Shown here: piece after piece, positions 7,871 to 15,052 of the stretch
Layout of the letters: every line of letters starts with the position of its first letter
Numbering within the stretch: the stretch's first letter is position 1
Assembly (NCBI GenBank): GCA_001800315.1
Contig: MGVE01000008.1
Coordinates: forward strand, 124,001-188,000
Length of the DNA: 64,000 nucleotides
DNA from: Elusimicrobia bacterium RIFOXYA2_FULL_47_53
GTDB taxonomy: Bacteria; Elusimicrobiota; Endomicrobiia; Endomicrobiales; XYA2-FULL-47-53
Direction: 5' to 3'
Made by a program: the position numbers and the translations under genes
The notes under the pieces: generated by a model
What the model saw: the letters and a program-made list of their open reading frames with translations, nothing else
What the model was told of the DNA's origin: nothing
The model's database searches: none

Positions 7871-8692
7871 ATGTTTTGGAGCCCGTACAAATCCATTCCC
7901 GCCAAACTTGAGAAGGTGATTGACGAAACCTCAAATATTAAGACTTTTGTTTTGAGGCCGGAGTCAAAATTCAGGTTTGCCACGGGCCAGTTCATAGAGC
8001 TTTCCATTCCGGGTGTGGGCGAGGCTCCTTTCACTCCTTCATCGTCGCCTTACGAAACCGATACCATAGATGTTACCATTATGAAAGCCGGAAACCTCAC
8101 CGGACAGCTCCACGCTTTAAAAGGCGGAGAAACACTCGGCATAAGAGGGCCGTACGGAACCGGATACCCAATAGAAAAATTTTACGGCAAAGAAGTCCTT
8201 ATTCTCGGAGGCGGCGTCGGCATGGCCCCTCTGCGCTCACTGCTTTTAACCCTCATAGCGCAGAAAGAAAAATTTAAAAGAATAATCCTCTGCTACGGGT
8301 CAAAGTCTCCCGAAGATGTCGTTTACAAACACCAGTTCACCGAGTGGCAGAAGATAAAAGAACTTGAGATAATGAGAAGCGTGGACAAGTGTCCGATAGG
8401 CCAGTGGGACGAAACCGTGGGCCTTGTGACCTGCCTGCTGGATCAGGTAAAAGTTGACCTGAAAAATACCGTTTCAATCGTCTGCGGGCCTCCTATCATG
8501 ATGAAGTTCGGTTCCAGAAAGCTTTTGGATATCGGCTACACGCATTCAAATATTTATCTGTCCATGGAAGGAAATATGTCCTGCGGAATAGGCAAATGCG
8601 GCCATTGCCAGATAGGCCATAATTTTATCTGCAAAGACGGCCCCGTCTTTACTTACGAACAGCTTAAGCATATTCCCGACCCGTTCATTTAA
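7871..8692 (+). CDS. HydG/AsrB-like FAD/NAD(P)H-binding reductase subunit
   Basis: This 273-residue protein belongs to the ferredoxin-NADP reductase superfamily and resembles the gamma subunit of sulfhydrogenase and AsrB. The FAD domain includes TPSSSPYETD and GIRGPYGTGYP; the nucleotide-binding site reads ILGGGVGMAPLRSLL. Near the C terminus CGIGKCGHC plus a later cysteine (NFICKDGP) forms the expected [2Fe-2S] site. It would exchange electrons between NAD(P)H and the HydB-like partner. Whether it prefers NADH or NADPH cannot be decided here. The Rex-type operator upstream of the operon points to NADH/NAD+ control. Confidence 0.88.
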   Translation: MFWSPYKSIPAKLEKVIDETSNIKTFVLRPESKFRFATGQFIELSIPGVGEAPFTPSSSPYETDTIDVTIMKAGNLTGQLHALKGGETLGIRGPYGTGYPIEKFYGKEVLILGGGVGMAPLRSLLLTLIAQKEKFKRIILCYGSKSPEDVVYKHQFTEWQKIKELEIMRSVDKCPIGQWDETVGLVTCLLDQVKVDLKNTVSIVCGPPIMMKFGSRKLLDIGYTHSNIYLSMEGNMSCGIGKCGHCQIGHNFICKDGPVFTYEQLKHIPDPFI

Positions 8693-8709
8693 AAAGAGAT
8701 TCGTTAATT

Positions 8710-9186
8710 ATGAAAAAATTATTTATTGACCTTGAAATCTGTTACAAATGCCGCGAATGCACGGCAAAGTGCAGTTATTATTACCATCCGGATAACCAGG
8801 GGCATGTGCGCTGTATGGCCCTTGCCGCGCAGGAACATGTCTGCAGGCGCTGCGAAGAGCCGCCCTGCGTCAACGCCTGCCCTCAGGAAGCCCTTGAGAA
8901 ACGCGCCGACGGAATGCTGGACAGGCATTCCATGCGCTGCACCTCGTGCAAAACATGCACCATGGCCTGCCCGTTCGGAGTTATCTATCCCGAAATAGTT
9001 GAATACAAAACGACGATGTGCGATTACTCCAAAGGCAGGGCTGACTCTCAGGATCCGGTTTGCGTAGGCTCCTGCCCGCATAACGCCATTAAGTTTATTG
9101 AGGTTGAAGAAGACCCCAAAAAAGATATTTACGCCGTCAGAAACGGCCAGTTCTTCGTGCATACCGTTAAATGGAAAAAGGACTAA
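8710..9186 (+). CDS. HycB/HydN-like polyferredoxin
   Basis: A 158-residue protein with about sixteen cysteines in the pattern of HycB/HydN-type electron carriers: CYKCRECTAKC, CRRCEEPPCVNAC, CTSCKTCTMAC and a final pair ending in CVGSC. This is enough for three to four [4Fe-4S] clusters. There is no signal peptide, so it should act in the cytoplasm. It lies between the flavin/iron-sulfur pair and the membrane hydrogenase genes, and likely wires the two modules together. That wiring is inferred from position. Confidence 0.88.
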   Translation: MKKLFIDLEICYKCRECTAKCSYYYHPDNQGHVRCMALAAQEHVCRRCEEPPCVNACPQEALEKRADGMLDRHSMRCTSCKTCTMACPFGVIYPEIVEYKTTMCDYSKGRADSQDPVCVGSCPHNAIKFIEVEEDPKKDIYAVRNGQFFVHTVKWKKD

Positions 9187-9228
9187 AACAGCGGCCTTTC
9201 CGCTGAGCCTCTGTCAGGAAAACATACT

Positions 9229-10140
9229 ATGATAAAACTTTTACTTTCATACTTTATATTCCCGGGAATGGCTTTTATTTCCATAGCCGGCATGTTCGCC
9301 TCTTACCTGGACAGAAAAATTACCGCCAGGATACACTGGAGAGTCGGCCCCTCCCTTAAACAGCCGTACTACGACATAAAAAAACTTTTGATAAAGGAAA
9401 CCATTCTGCCGGCCAACGGCCCGATATGGCTCTTCGTCTCGGCTCCGCTTATTTCTTTTTTGAGCGTCGCGCTTATTTCCGATATAATGATTACCTCCTG
9501 GTTTAACACCGGTTCCGGATTCATAGGCGACACCGTGGTTATATTTTACCTTTTTGCCATACCGGCGGTAGCCTCTATACTCGGAGCCTTCGCCTCTCAG
9601 AGCCCTTACGCTTCGCTCGGAGCAAGCCGCGAGATTAAGCTTTTAATAGCCTACGAAGTCCCGCTTTTCCTTGCCATGCTTGTGCCCATAATTAAGGCTC
9701 AGAGCGTGCTGTTCGGCAAAATAATTTCCGCTCAGGTTTATAACGGTTCTTTCGCGGCAAGCGCCTCCGGTTTACTGGCTCTTATCGTGGCTATTTTCTG
9801 TATTCAGGCTAAAATGGGCTTTACCCCGTTTGACCTGGCCGAAGCCGAGACCGAGCTTGCGGGGGGAACTCAGGCGGAATATTCAGGCCCGCTTCTCGCG
9901 GTCTGGAAACTTTCCAAAATGGCCCTGACGGTAGCGGCTCCGCTTTTCCTTGTTATGCTTTTCTGGGGCGCGGGCGGCTGGCTTATTATCCTGTTAAAAT
10001 ACATTGTTTTGCTCATAGTCGCCGTGCTCATAAAAAACACGAACCCCCGCGTAAAAATAAATCAGGCCATGAAGTTTTTTCTCGGCCCCGTGTCTATAGC
10101 CGCAGTCGTAGCGGTTCTGCTGGCATGGAAGGGATATTAA
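9229..10140 (+). CDS. NuoH/HyfC/EchB-like membrane subunit of [NiFe] hydrogenase
   Basis: This 303-residue polytopic protein belongs to the respiratory complex I subunit 1 family. It anchors the hydrogenase to the inner membrane and forms part of the proton path. It shows about eight hydrophobic helices, the family segment RKITARIHWRVGPSLKQPYYDIKK near residues 24-48, and the charged loop FTPFDLAEAETELAGG near residue 200. The stop codon directly abuts the start of the NuoB-like gene. Group 4 hydrogenases always have such a subunit. Confidence 0.92.
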   Translation: MIKLLLSYFIFPGMAFISIAGMFASYLDRKITARIHWRVGPSLKQPYYDIKKLLIKETILPANGPIWLFVSAPLISFLSVALISDIMITSWFNTGSGFIGDTVVIFYLFAIPAVASILGAFASQSPYASLGASREIKLLIAYEVPLFLAMLVPIIKAQSVLFGKIISAQVYNGSFAASASGLLALIVAIFCIQAKMGFTPFDLAEAETELAGGTQAEYSGPLLAVWKLSKMALTVAAPLFLVMLFWGAGGWLIILLKYIVLLIVAVLIKNTNPRVKINQAMKFFLGPVSIAAVVAVLLAWKGY

Positions 10141-10572
10141 ATGTCGTTTACGGTTGACGCGCTCACAAAATCACTGAATGTTTTCCACGCGGCCTGCAGC
10201 CCGTGCAATAACTGCGACATAGAAATACTTGACGCTCTTACTCCCAGGTACGACCTGGAGCGTTTCGGCATACAGCTTGTCGGTTCCATAAGGCACGCCG
10301 ATGTTCTGCTGGTAACCGGAGCCGTAAACAAAAAAGTCGTGCACCGCATTAAGGCGCTCTACGAACAGGCTCCGAAACCCATTATAGTCATCGCCAACGG
10401 CAGCTGCGCCTGTTCGGAAATATTGTTCAGGGATTCCTACAACACCTGCGGCCCGCTGGATAAGATAATACCCGTTGACCTCTATATACCCGGATGCCCT
10501 CCCAGGCCCGAAGCCATAATCGCCGGAGTCGTGAAACTTTTAAATGCCGTCAGAGCAAAGGATAAAAAATGA
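10141..10572 (+). CDS. [NiFe] hydrogenase small subunit, NuoB/EchC-like
   Basis: The 143-residue protein is the small-subunit homologue of complex I NuoB that holds the proximal [4Fe-4S] cluster next to the NiFe site. Ligand cysteines are visible as C22-x2-C25 (CNNC), one in NGSCACSE and one in IPGCPPRPEA. Its short length is typical of group 4 enzymes such as EchC, and there is no Tat signal. It begins right after the NuoH-like gene and overlaps the NuoC-like gene by 4 bp. Confidence 0.94.
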   Translation: MSFTVDALTKSLNVFHAACSPCNNCDIEILDALTPRYDLERFGIQLVGSIRHADVLLVTGAVNKKVVHRIKALYEQAPKPIIVIANGSCACSEILFRDSYNTCGPLDKIIPVDLYIPGCPPRPEAIIAGVVKLLNAVRAKDKK

Positions 10573-11000
10573 GCGCCGTTGAATTAATCAGCAAAAATCT
10601 GGCTTCAAAGATCGTTAATTCCAGGCAGGCAAACCCCAAAAGGTTTTATTTTGAGGTTAAGGCCGCCGATGTGCGTGAAACCGTTGAGTATCTTTTTAAC
10701 GGGCTTAACCTGCGTTTCGTGACCGTAAGCGGCGTGGATATGCGCGAAGGCATTGAGATGATGTACCATCTCTCCGACGATTCCACGGGCACGGTTGTCA
10801 CGATGAGGGCCATGATTTCAGACAAGAAAAATCCCAGGATTGATTCCATAGCGAAAATAATTATCGGCGCGGCCTGGATTGAGCGCGAGATACACGAATT
10901 GCTCGGCGTGGACTTTGCCGGAAACGACAACTTAAAACATCTGCTTTTGCCGGAAGACTGGCCGAAAAATAATTATCCTTTGAGGCATGACAATGAGTGA
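10569..11000 (+). CDS. NuoC/EchD-like hydrogenase subunit
   Basis: A 143-residue member of the complex I 30-kDa (NuoC) family. The C-terminal half has the family pattern AAWIEREIHELLGVDFAGN and LLLPEDWPKNNYPLRHD. In E. coli Hyc and Hyf this domain is fused to the large subunit; here it is separate, as in Ech hydrogenases. It overlaps the small-subunit gene by 4 bp and the large-subunit gene by 14 bp. Confidence 0.9.
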   Translation: MSAVELISKNLASKIVNSRQANPKRFYFEVKAADVRETVEYLFNGLNLRFVTVSGVDMREGIEMMYHLSDDSTGTVVTMRAMISDKKNPRIDSIAKIIIGAAWIEREIHELLGVDFAGNDNLKHLLLPEDWPKNNYPLRHDNE

Positions 11001-12198
11001 AAATACAGAAAACAAAAGCTGCGTGGTACCCATCGGGCCTTATCATCCCCTGCAGGAGGAGCCGGAGTTCTTTAAGCTCCATGTGGACGGCGAAAAGGTG
11101 GTGGGCATTGATATTGAAATAGGCTACAACCACCGCGGCATAGAGAAAATTTCAGAAGCCAAGCATTACGACCAGGGCATTTTCGCGGTTGAGCGCATCT
11201 GCGGCATCTGCTCCACCTCGCACCCTTTCGCGTATTGCAACGCCGTGGAAGACTTAGCCGGCATAGAACTCCCGGAAAGAGCCCGCTATATCAGAACGCT
11301 GGTTGGGGAACTTGAAAGAATTCACTCGCACCTGCTCTGGCTTGGACTGGCGGGACACTTCCTCGGCTATAACACGGTGTGGATGTGGTCGTGGAAATAC
11401 CGCGAACCCGTGCTGGATATTTTTGAAAAGATTTCAGGCAACAGACAGCATTACTCAATGTTTAAAATCGGCGGCGTAAGGCGCGATATTCTTGCAGAGG
11501 ACATCCCCTGGATAGAGAAAGAGCTTGACGCGCTGATAAAAGCCGTTGAAATGTTCAAGGGCGCGGTTATGGACGACCCGGTAATTCTCGCCAGGACAAA
11601 AAATATCGGCGTGCTCACTGCCAAAGATATTAAGGATTACGGCGGAGTAGGCCCCCTTGCGAGAGCTTCCGGCGTTGATATAGATATCAGGCGCGACAAC
11701 CCTTACGCGGCATACAACCTTGTGGACTGGAAAGTCCAGACATTTCAGGGCGGCGACATCTTCGCCAAAGCCGTTGTAAGAATTCTTGAGACCCTTGAAT
11801 CAATTAAGATAATCCAGCAGTGCCTTGTCAGGCTTAAAACCGTGACAGGCCCCATAGATTTAAAGATCAAAGAAATTCCTGCCGGCGAAGGCATAGGCCG
11901 CCATGAGGCTCCCAGAGGAGAGGTCTTCCACTATGTCAGGGGCGATAAGACCAACCGCCCGACCAGGCATAAGATAAGAGCCCCTTCCTATGTGAATGTC
12001 GCCACGAACGAAAAAGCCGTTATCGGTTACGATATTTCCGACGCTCTTATAGTGCTTGCCGCCGTTGATCCCTGCTACTGCTGCACCGAAAGAGTCTCAG
12101 TCGTAGACGCGGAAAAAGGAACGGCTCTTTACACCGGGAACGATTTAATCAGGTTGTCCCAGGAAAAGACCAAAAAACTAAAGGAAAGAATCTTTTAA
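10987..12198 (+). CDS. [NiFe] hydrogenase large subunit, group 4 type
   Basis: The 403-residue protein carries the NiFe active site. Both cysteine pairs are intact: the L1 motif RICGICSTSHPF (C72, C75) and the C-terminal L2 motif DPCYCC (C363, C366). This separates a true hydrogenase from complex I NuoD, which has lost them. The GYNHRGIEK and ELERIHSHLLWLG segments fit the NuoD/EchE/HycE family. About 37 residues follow the L2 motif, so a C-terminal peptide is probably removed by the HycI-type protease encoded at 13886-14350. In HycE the cut follows the arginine of a DPCxxCTxR motif; here CTER is in place. Confidence 0.95.
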   Translation: MTMSENTENKSCVVPIGPYHPLQEEPEFFKLHVDGEKVVGIDIEIGYNHRGIEKISEAKHYDQGIFAVERICGICSTSHPFAYCNAVEDLAGIELPERARYIRTLVGELERIHSHLLWLGLAGHFLGYNTVWMWSWKYREPVLDIFEKISGNRQHYSMFKIGGVRRDILAEDIPWIEKELDALIKAVEMFKGAVMDDPVILARTKNIGVLTAKDIKDYGGVGPLARASGVDIDIRRDNPYAAYNLVDWKVQTFQGGDIFAKAVVRILETLESIKIIQQCLVRLKTVTGPIDLKIKEIPAGEGIGRHEAPRGEVFHYVRGDKTNRPTRHKIRAPSYVNVATNEKAVIGYDISDALIVLAAVDPCYCCTERVSVVDAEKGTALYTGNDLIRLSQEKTKKLKERIF

Positions 12199-13097
12199 TG
12201 ATAAACACCGTTTTGTATATCCTGGGAATAGCCATAGTGTTTTACGCAGGCCTTAAGGCTCTCTTTGCTCACGATCTTAAGAAAGCGCTCGGGCTGGATT
12301 CGTTCTCACAGCTCGGTTATGTGATGATAGGCATAGCCGCCGCAAACGATCTTGGCGTGACAGGCGCGGTATTTCACTCTATCAATGTGGTTATTTACGC
12401 TTCGGGGCTTTTTCTGGTGCAAAACGCCTTAAAGAAATATTCGGGGTCTTCGGACCTGGACAATATGGGCGGGCTCGCGAAAGCGATGCCCTGGAGTTTT
12501 GCCATAGCCCTGGTCCTGGCTCTTTCCATGTCGGGCCTGCCTCCCTTTAACGGTTTTGCCTCAAAATACCTTATTTATCAGGGCCTTATAAATGCGATGC
12601 TGGCCGAAGGGTCGTTGCTGGCGATAGCGGCGTTAGCCGCTCTTATATTCGGCTCGGCGCTGACTCTGGCAAGCCTTCTAAAGATACTTCACGCGGCGTT
12701 TTTCTCGGCCGCCCGCAATCAGACGGCAAAACCGCAGGAAAAATTTTTACCGTCGCATCTTCTGCCGGTTGCGCTGGCAGCCGCCTGCCTTTTCCTGGGA
12801 CTTTACGCTTTCAGGCTTCCCATACCGCTTATTGAGTCGGCTTTAAATTATCCGGTTTCAGCGGTAATCTCTGTCAGGTGGCGCCCGTTAATAGCTTTTT
12901 TCCTTATAGCGGCGGGGTTTGCGCTTGCTGCGGTTAAATATTTCGTGTTTTTCAAAAAATCGGCGGTGCGCAGGGATACGCCTTTTGTCGGCGGCGAAAA
13001 CCTTGACCCTTCTATTTTCTCGTCAGGCACGGATTTTTATCAGACGCTCCGCGAGATACCGGTGCTAAAACTATTTATTAAGCAGGATAAAAAATGA
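12198..13097 (+). CDS. Half-length antiporter-like (NuoL/M/N, HyfB) membrane subunit
   Basis: Antiporter-like subunits of complex I and group 4 hydrogenases normally have about 450-650 residues and 14 helices. This one has 299 residues and about eight helices. It starts just before the family's second half: DLKKALGLDSFSQLG at residues 26-40 corresponds to the canonical DLKxLLAYSSxxHxG motif, followed by FHSINVVIY (H60) and LPPFNGFASK (K123). The first half, with its key glutamate and lysine, is absent. The gene overlaps the large-subunit stop by one base (TAATG), so no missing part lies upstream. It may provide a single ion half-channel; that is an inference. Confidence 0.85.
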   Translation: MINTVLYILGIAIVFYAGLKALFAHDLKKALGLDSFSQLGYVMIGIAAANDLGVTGAVFHSINVVIYASGLFLVQNALKKYSGSSDLDNMGGLAKAMPWSFAIALVLALSMSGLPPFNGFASKYLIYQGLINAMLAEGSLLAIAALAALIFGSALTLASLLKILHAAFFSAARNQTAKPQEKFLPSHLLPVALAAACLFLGLYAFRLPIPLIESALNYPVSAVISVRWRPLIAFFLIAAGFALAAVKYFVFFKKSAVRRDTPFVGGENLDPSIFSSGTDFYQTLREIPVLKLFIKQDKK

Positions 13098-13720
13098 AAT
13101 ACCCAAAACTCAGAGAATTAAAAGAAGCCATAACAGCCCTCATCAAGGGCCCATACACGACAAAATTCCCGGCTGAACCGCATGTCGCCATGCCGGGCTT
13201 TCGCGGTAAACCGACTCCCGATAAAGAGCTTTGTATAGCCTGCGGCGCCTGCGCCGAGGTCTGTCCCGCAAGGGCAATAGAAGTAAAGAACAACACCGAA
13301 ACCTCACCAAAGACAAGAGACATTATCTGGCATTACGACCTCTGCATTTACTGCGGCCAGTGCGAGCGCCTTTGCACGACACAAAAAGGTGTGACGCTCA
13401 CCCAGGAATACGACCTTGCCACTACCGACCGCTCCACACTCTATTCCGGCGTTCAGAAGGAGCTTGTGGTCTGCCAGGACTGCGGCGAAATAATCGGCAC
13501 CAAAGACCAGCTTTTGTGGATTTACAAGAAAATAGGCCCGCTTACCGGCGGAAACTACAATATTATCTTTACGGCCCAGAATGAGCTCGGCCTTTCTTCG
13601 GAGGACTCAAACACAAAGTCCGACAAAGAGCAGGTTCAGCGCGCCGACCTCTACAGGCTTCTCTGCCCCAAGTGCCGCCATGTGGCGCTGGTGTTCAACC
13701 AGACCGGCAAACAGATATAA
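13094..13720 (+). CDS. NuoI/HycF-like ferredoxin subunit with C-terminal zinc-ribbon-like region
   Basis: The 208-residue protein has two [4Fe-4S] motifs, CIACGACAEVCPARAIE and CIYCGQCERLC, typical of the NuoI-type subunit that passes electrons to the hydrogenase core. The second motif ends in CTTQKG rather than the usual CxxxCP form. A C-terminal extension has two CxxC pairs (VCQDCGEII and LCPKCRH), which could bind zinc. Similar extensions occur in HycF/HyfH-like proteins. It is the last gene of the operon, followed by a terminator. Confidence 0.88.
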   Translation: MKYPKLRELKEAITALIKGPYTTKFPAEPHVAMPGFRGKPTPDKELCIACGACAEVCPARAIEVKNNTETSPKTRDIIWHYDLCIYCGQCERLCTTQKGVTLTQEYDLATTDRSTLYSGVQKELVVCQDCGEIIGTKDQLLWIYKKIGPLTGGNYNIIFTAQNELGLSSEDSNTKSDKEQVQRADLYRLLCPKCRHVALVFNQTGKQI

Positions 13721-13747
13721 TACCGTCAAATAGCTATAATTTTCATC

Positions 13748-13796
13748 AGCTCTTAAGCCAATGCATTTTTTTGGCATTTAAGAGCTTCTGTTTTTT
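13748..13796 (+). terminator. Intrinsic terminator after the hydrogenase operon
   Basis: AGCTCTTAA (13748-13756) pairs perfectly with TTAAGAGCT (13778-13786), with an inner GCCA/TGGC pair, and is followed by TCTGTTTTTT. It separates the structural genes from the maturation genes. Confidence 0.85.
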
Positions 13797-13885
13797 AGCC
13801 TGATATTTTGATATTCTATGGATGCTCCGTCACTAAAGAATGACAAGGTTTTTACAGCCGCTCCTATTGGCGCGTTTGCGCCGTA

Positions 13886-14350
13886 ATGGAATTTATGTCA
13901 ATAAATATTAATTCATTGGATAAACCCGTTTTGTTCGTCGGCATTGGCAACAAATATTCCGGCGATGACGGCATTGGCCCAGAGGTTATAAAAAAACTTA
14001 AGGAGGCTGATTTGCCGCTAAACGCCATTGATTGCGGCGACCTGCCCGAGAACCATTTCAGGGATATGGCTCGCTTTAAGCCCAAATCCGTTGTTTTCGT
14101 TGATGCCGTAGCCATGAATAAGGCTCCCGGTTCTTATGATTTGTTTGAAAGCTCTCAGATTCAGAACTTTACCGTCTCAACCCATGGGATATCGCTTGGA
14201 ATGCTCGCCGAATACTTAAACACCGAACTTGGAGCTAAGGTTTATCTGCTGGGAATACAGCCCAAGAATTTAAAAGGCGAGGGATTATCGGAAGAAGCAA
14301 GCGCGGGCGTGACAAAGGTTGTTGAAATATTGTCGCAAAATAAGCTATAA
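13886..14350 (+). CDS. hycI: Hydrogenase maturation protease, HycI family
   Basis: This 154-residue protein matches the HycI/HyaD endopeptidases that trim the large subunit once nickel is in place. Family residues are visible in VGIGNKYSGDDGIGPEV (first metal-binding aspartate), FVDAVAMNKAPGSY (second aspartate) and VSTHGISLGMLAEYL (histidine). LLGIQPKNLKGEGLS is close to the HycI pattern. An alternative ATG three codons downstream (MSININ) is equally possible; neither has a good ribosome binding site. It lies behind a terminator, so it probably has its own transcript. Confidence 0.9.
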   Translation: MEFMSININSLDKPVLFVGIGNKYSGDDGIGPEVIKKLKEADLPLNAIDCGDLPENHFRDMARFKPKSVVFVDAVAMNKAPGSYDLFESSQIQNFTVSTHGISLGMLAEYLNTELGAKVYLLGIQPKNLKGEGLSEEASAGVTKVVEILSQNKL

Positions 14351-14704
14351 GATGAGCTACTCAATCGCCCGTTCCGATGCGGGTTTGGAACAGGCGAATC
14401 ATTTTAGTTTATTCCGGTCAGAAGAGTCATTATTGAAAATCTGGCATTCAAAGAGATTGAAAAAGAGGAATGACTAAACAGAATGCGTAGTTATGAATCC
14501 CCATTTTGGCTGCTAATGAAAGAGCGATTTTTGGGAATAAATCTTTGCCTGTTTGAGCCGCCGCGGGCGGCGAGTTTGCAAAGATTCCAAAAATCGCGAG
14601 AGAATAGCCAAGGGGCACATTTCTTTGTTAACTTTTCTTTGTGTGCCCAAAGAAAAGTTAAATAATGAAGGGTAGCTACTAATAGCCAGGAAAGGAAAAA
14701 ATGT
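14351..14704. other. Gene-free stretch between hycI and hypA
   Basis: I find no convincing coding region here. Bases 14351-14490 show only weak inverted similarity (TTTAGT...ATTCC against GGAATGACTAAA). Bases 14499-14661 form the long palindromic element listed separately. A ribosome binding site-like AAGGAAAAA precedes hypA. Confidence 0.6.
14499..14661. repeat. Long imperfect palindrome plus hairpin
   Basis: The arm CCCC...TTGGCT...GCGATTTTTGG...CTTTGC at 14499-14548 is mirrored by GCAAAG...CCAAAAATCGC...AGCCAAGGGG up to 14615, around a centre with GCCGCC-GCG-GGCGGC. A second perfect 14-bp hairpin follows: TTAACTTTTCTTTG at 14628-14641 and CAAAGAAAAGTTAA at 14648-14661. It has no coding potential and resembles short palindromic repeats spread through many bacterial genomes. 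Confidence 0.7.
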
Positions 14705-15052
14705 ATGCATGAACTTGGAATCGCGAAGGACCTCTGGGCGATAATCGTCCAGAAGGCGAAAGAAAACAACATAAGCAAAATCACGAAGATCACCATTATG
14801 ATCGGCGAGACTTCCGGCATTGAGGCGGATTTTCTGAAACATTCTCTTGTTGACCACATTATGCCGGGCTCTATAGCCGGCGACGCGACGCTTGAGCTTT
14901 TAGACGAGAAAATCGCGGCAAAGTGCAAAAAGTGCGGCAGGGAAATAACGAAAGATACCATAATGACTATCAAGTGCCCGTTCTGCGGAAGCATGCAGAT
15001 AGATATTACCGCCGGGAAAGAAACCTATGTCAAAAGCATTGAAGGGCAGTAA
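14705..15052 (+). CDS. hypA: Hydrogenase nickel-insertion protein HypA
   Basis: HypA delivers nickel to the hydrogenase large subunit. The 115-residue protein begins MHELGIA with the conserved nickel-binding His2 and Glu3. The zinc site is formed by two CxxC pairs, CKKCGRE and CPFCGS. Length and layout are normal. The usual GTPase partner hypB is not found in the window. The 3' end overlaps the HypF-like gene by 26 bp. Confidence 0.94.
   Translation: MHELGIAKDLWAIIVQKAKENNISKITKITIMIGETSGIEADFLKHSLVDHIMPGSIAGDATLELLDEKIAAKCKKCGREITKDTIMTIKCPFCGSMQIDITAGKETYVKSIEGQ

Noticed and set aside
12198-13097. Possible frameshifted full-length antiporter gene
   Set aside because: The intact large-subunit gene fills the DNA directly upstream, so no hidden first half exists.
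14483-14994. Overlapping reading frames on both strands in the hycI-hypA gap (for example 14483-14665 + and 14491-14994 -)
   Set aside because: They run through a palindrome and the hypA gene, and show no family motif or ribosome binding site.
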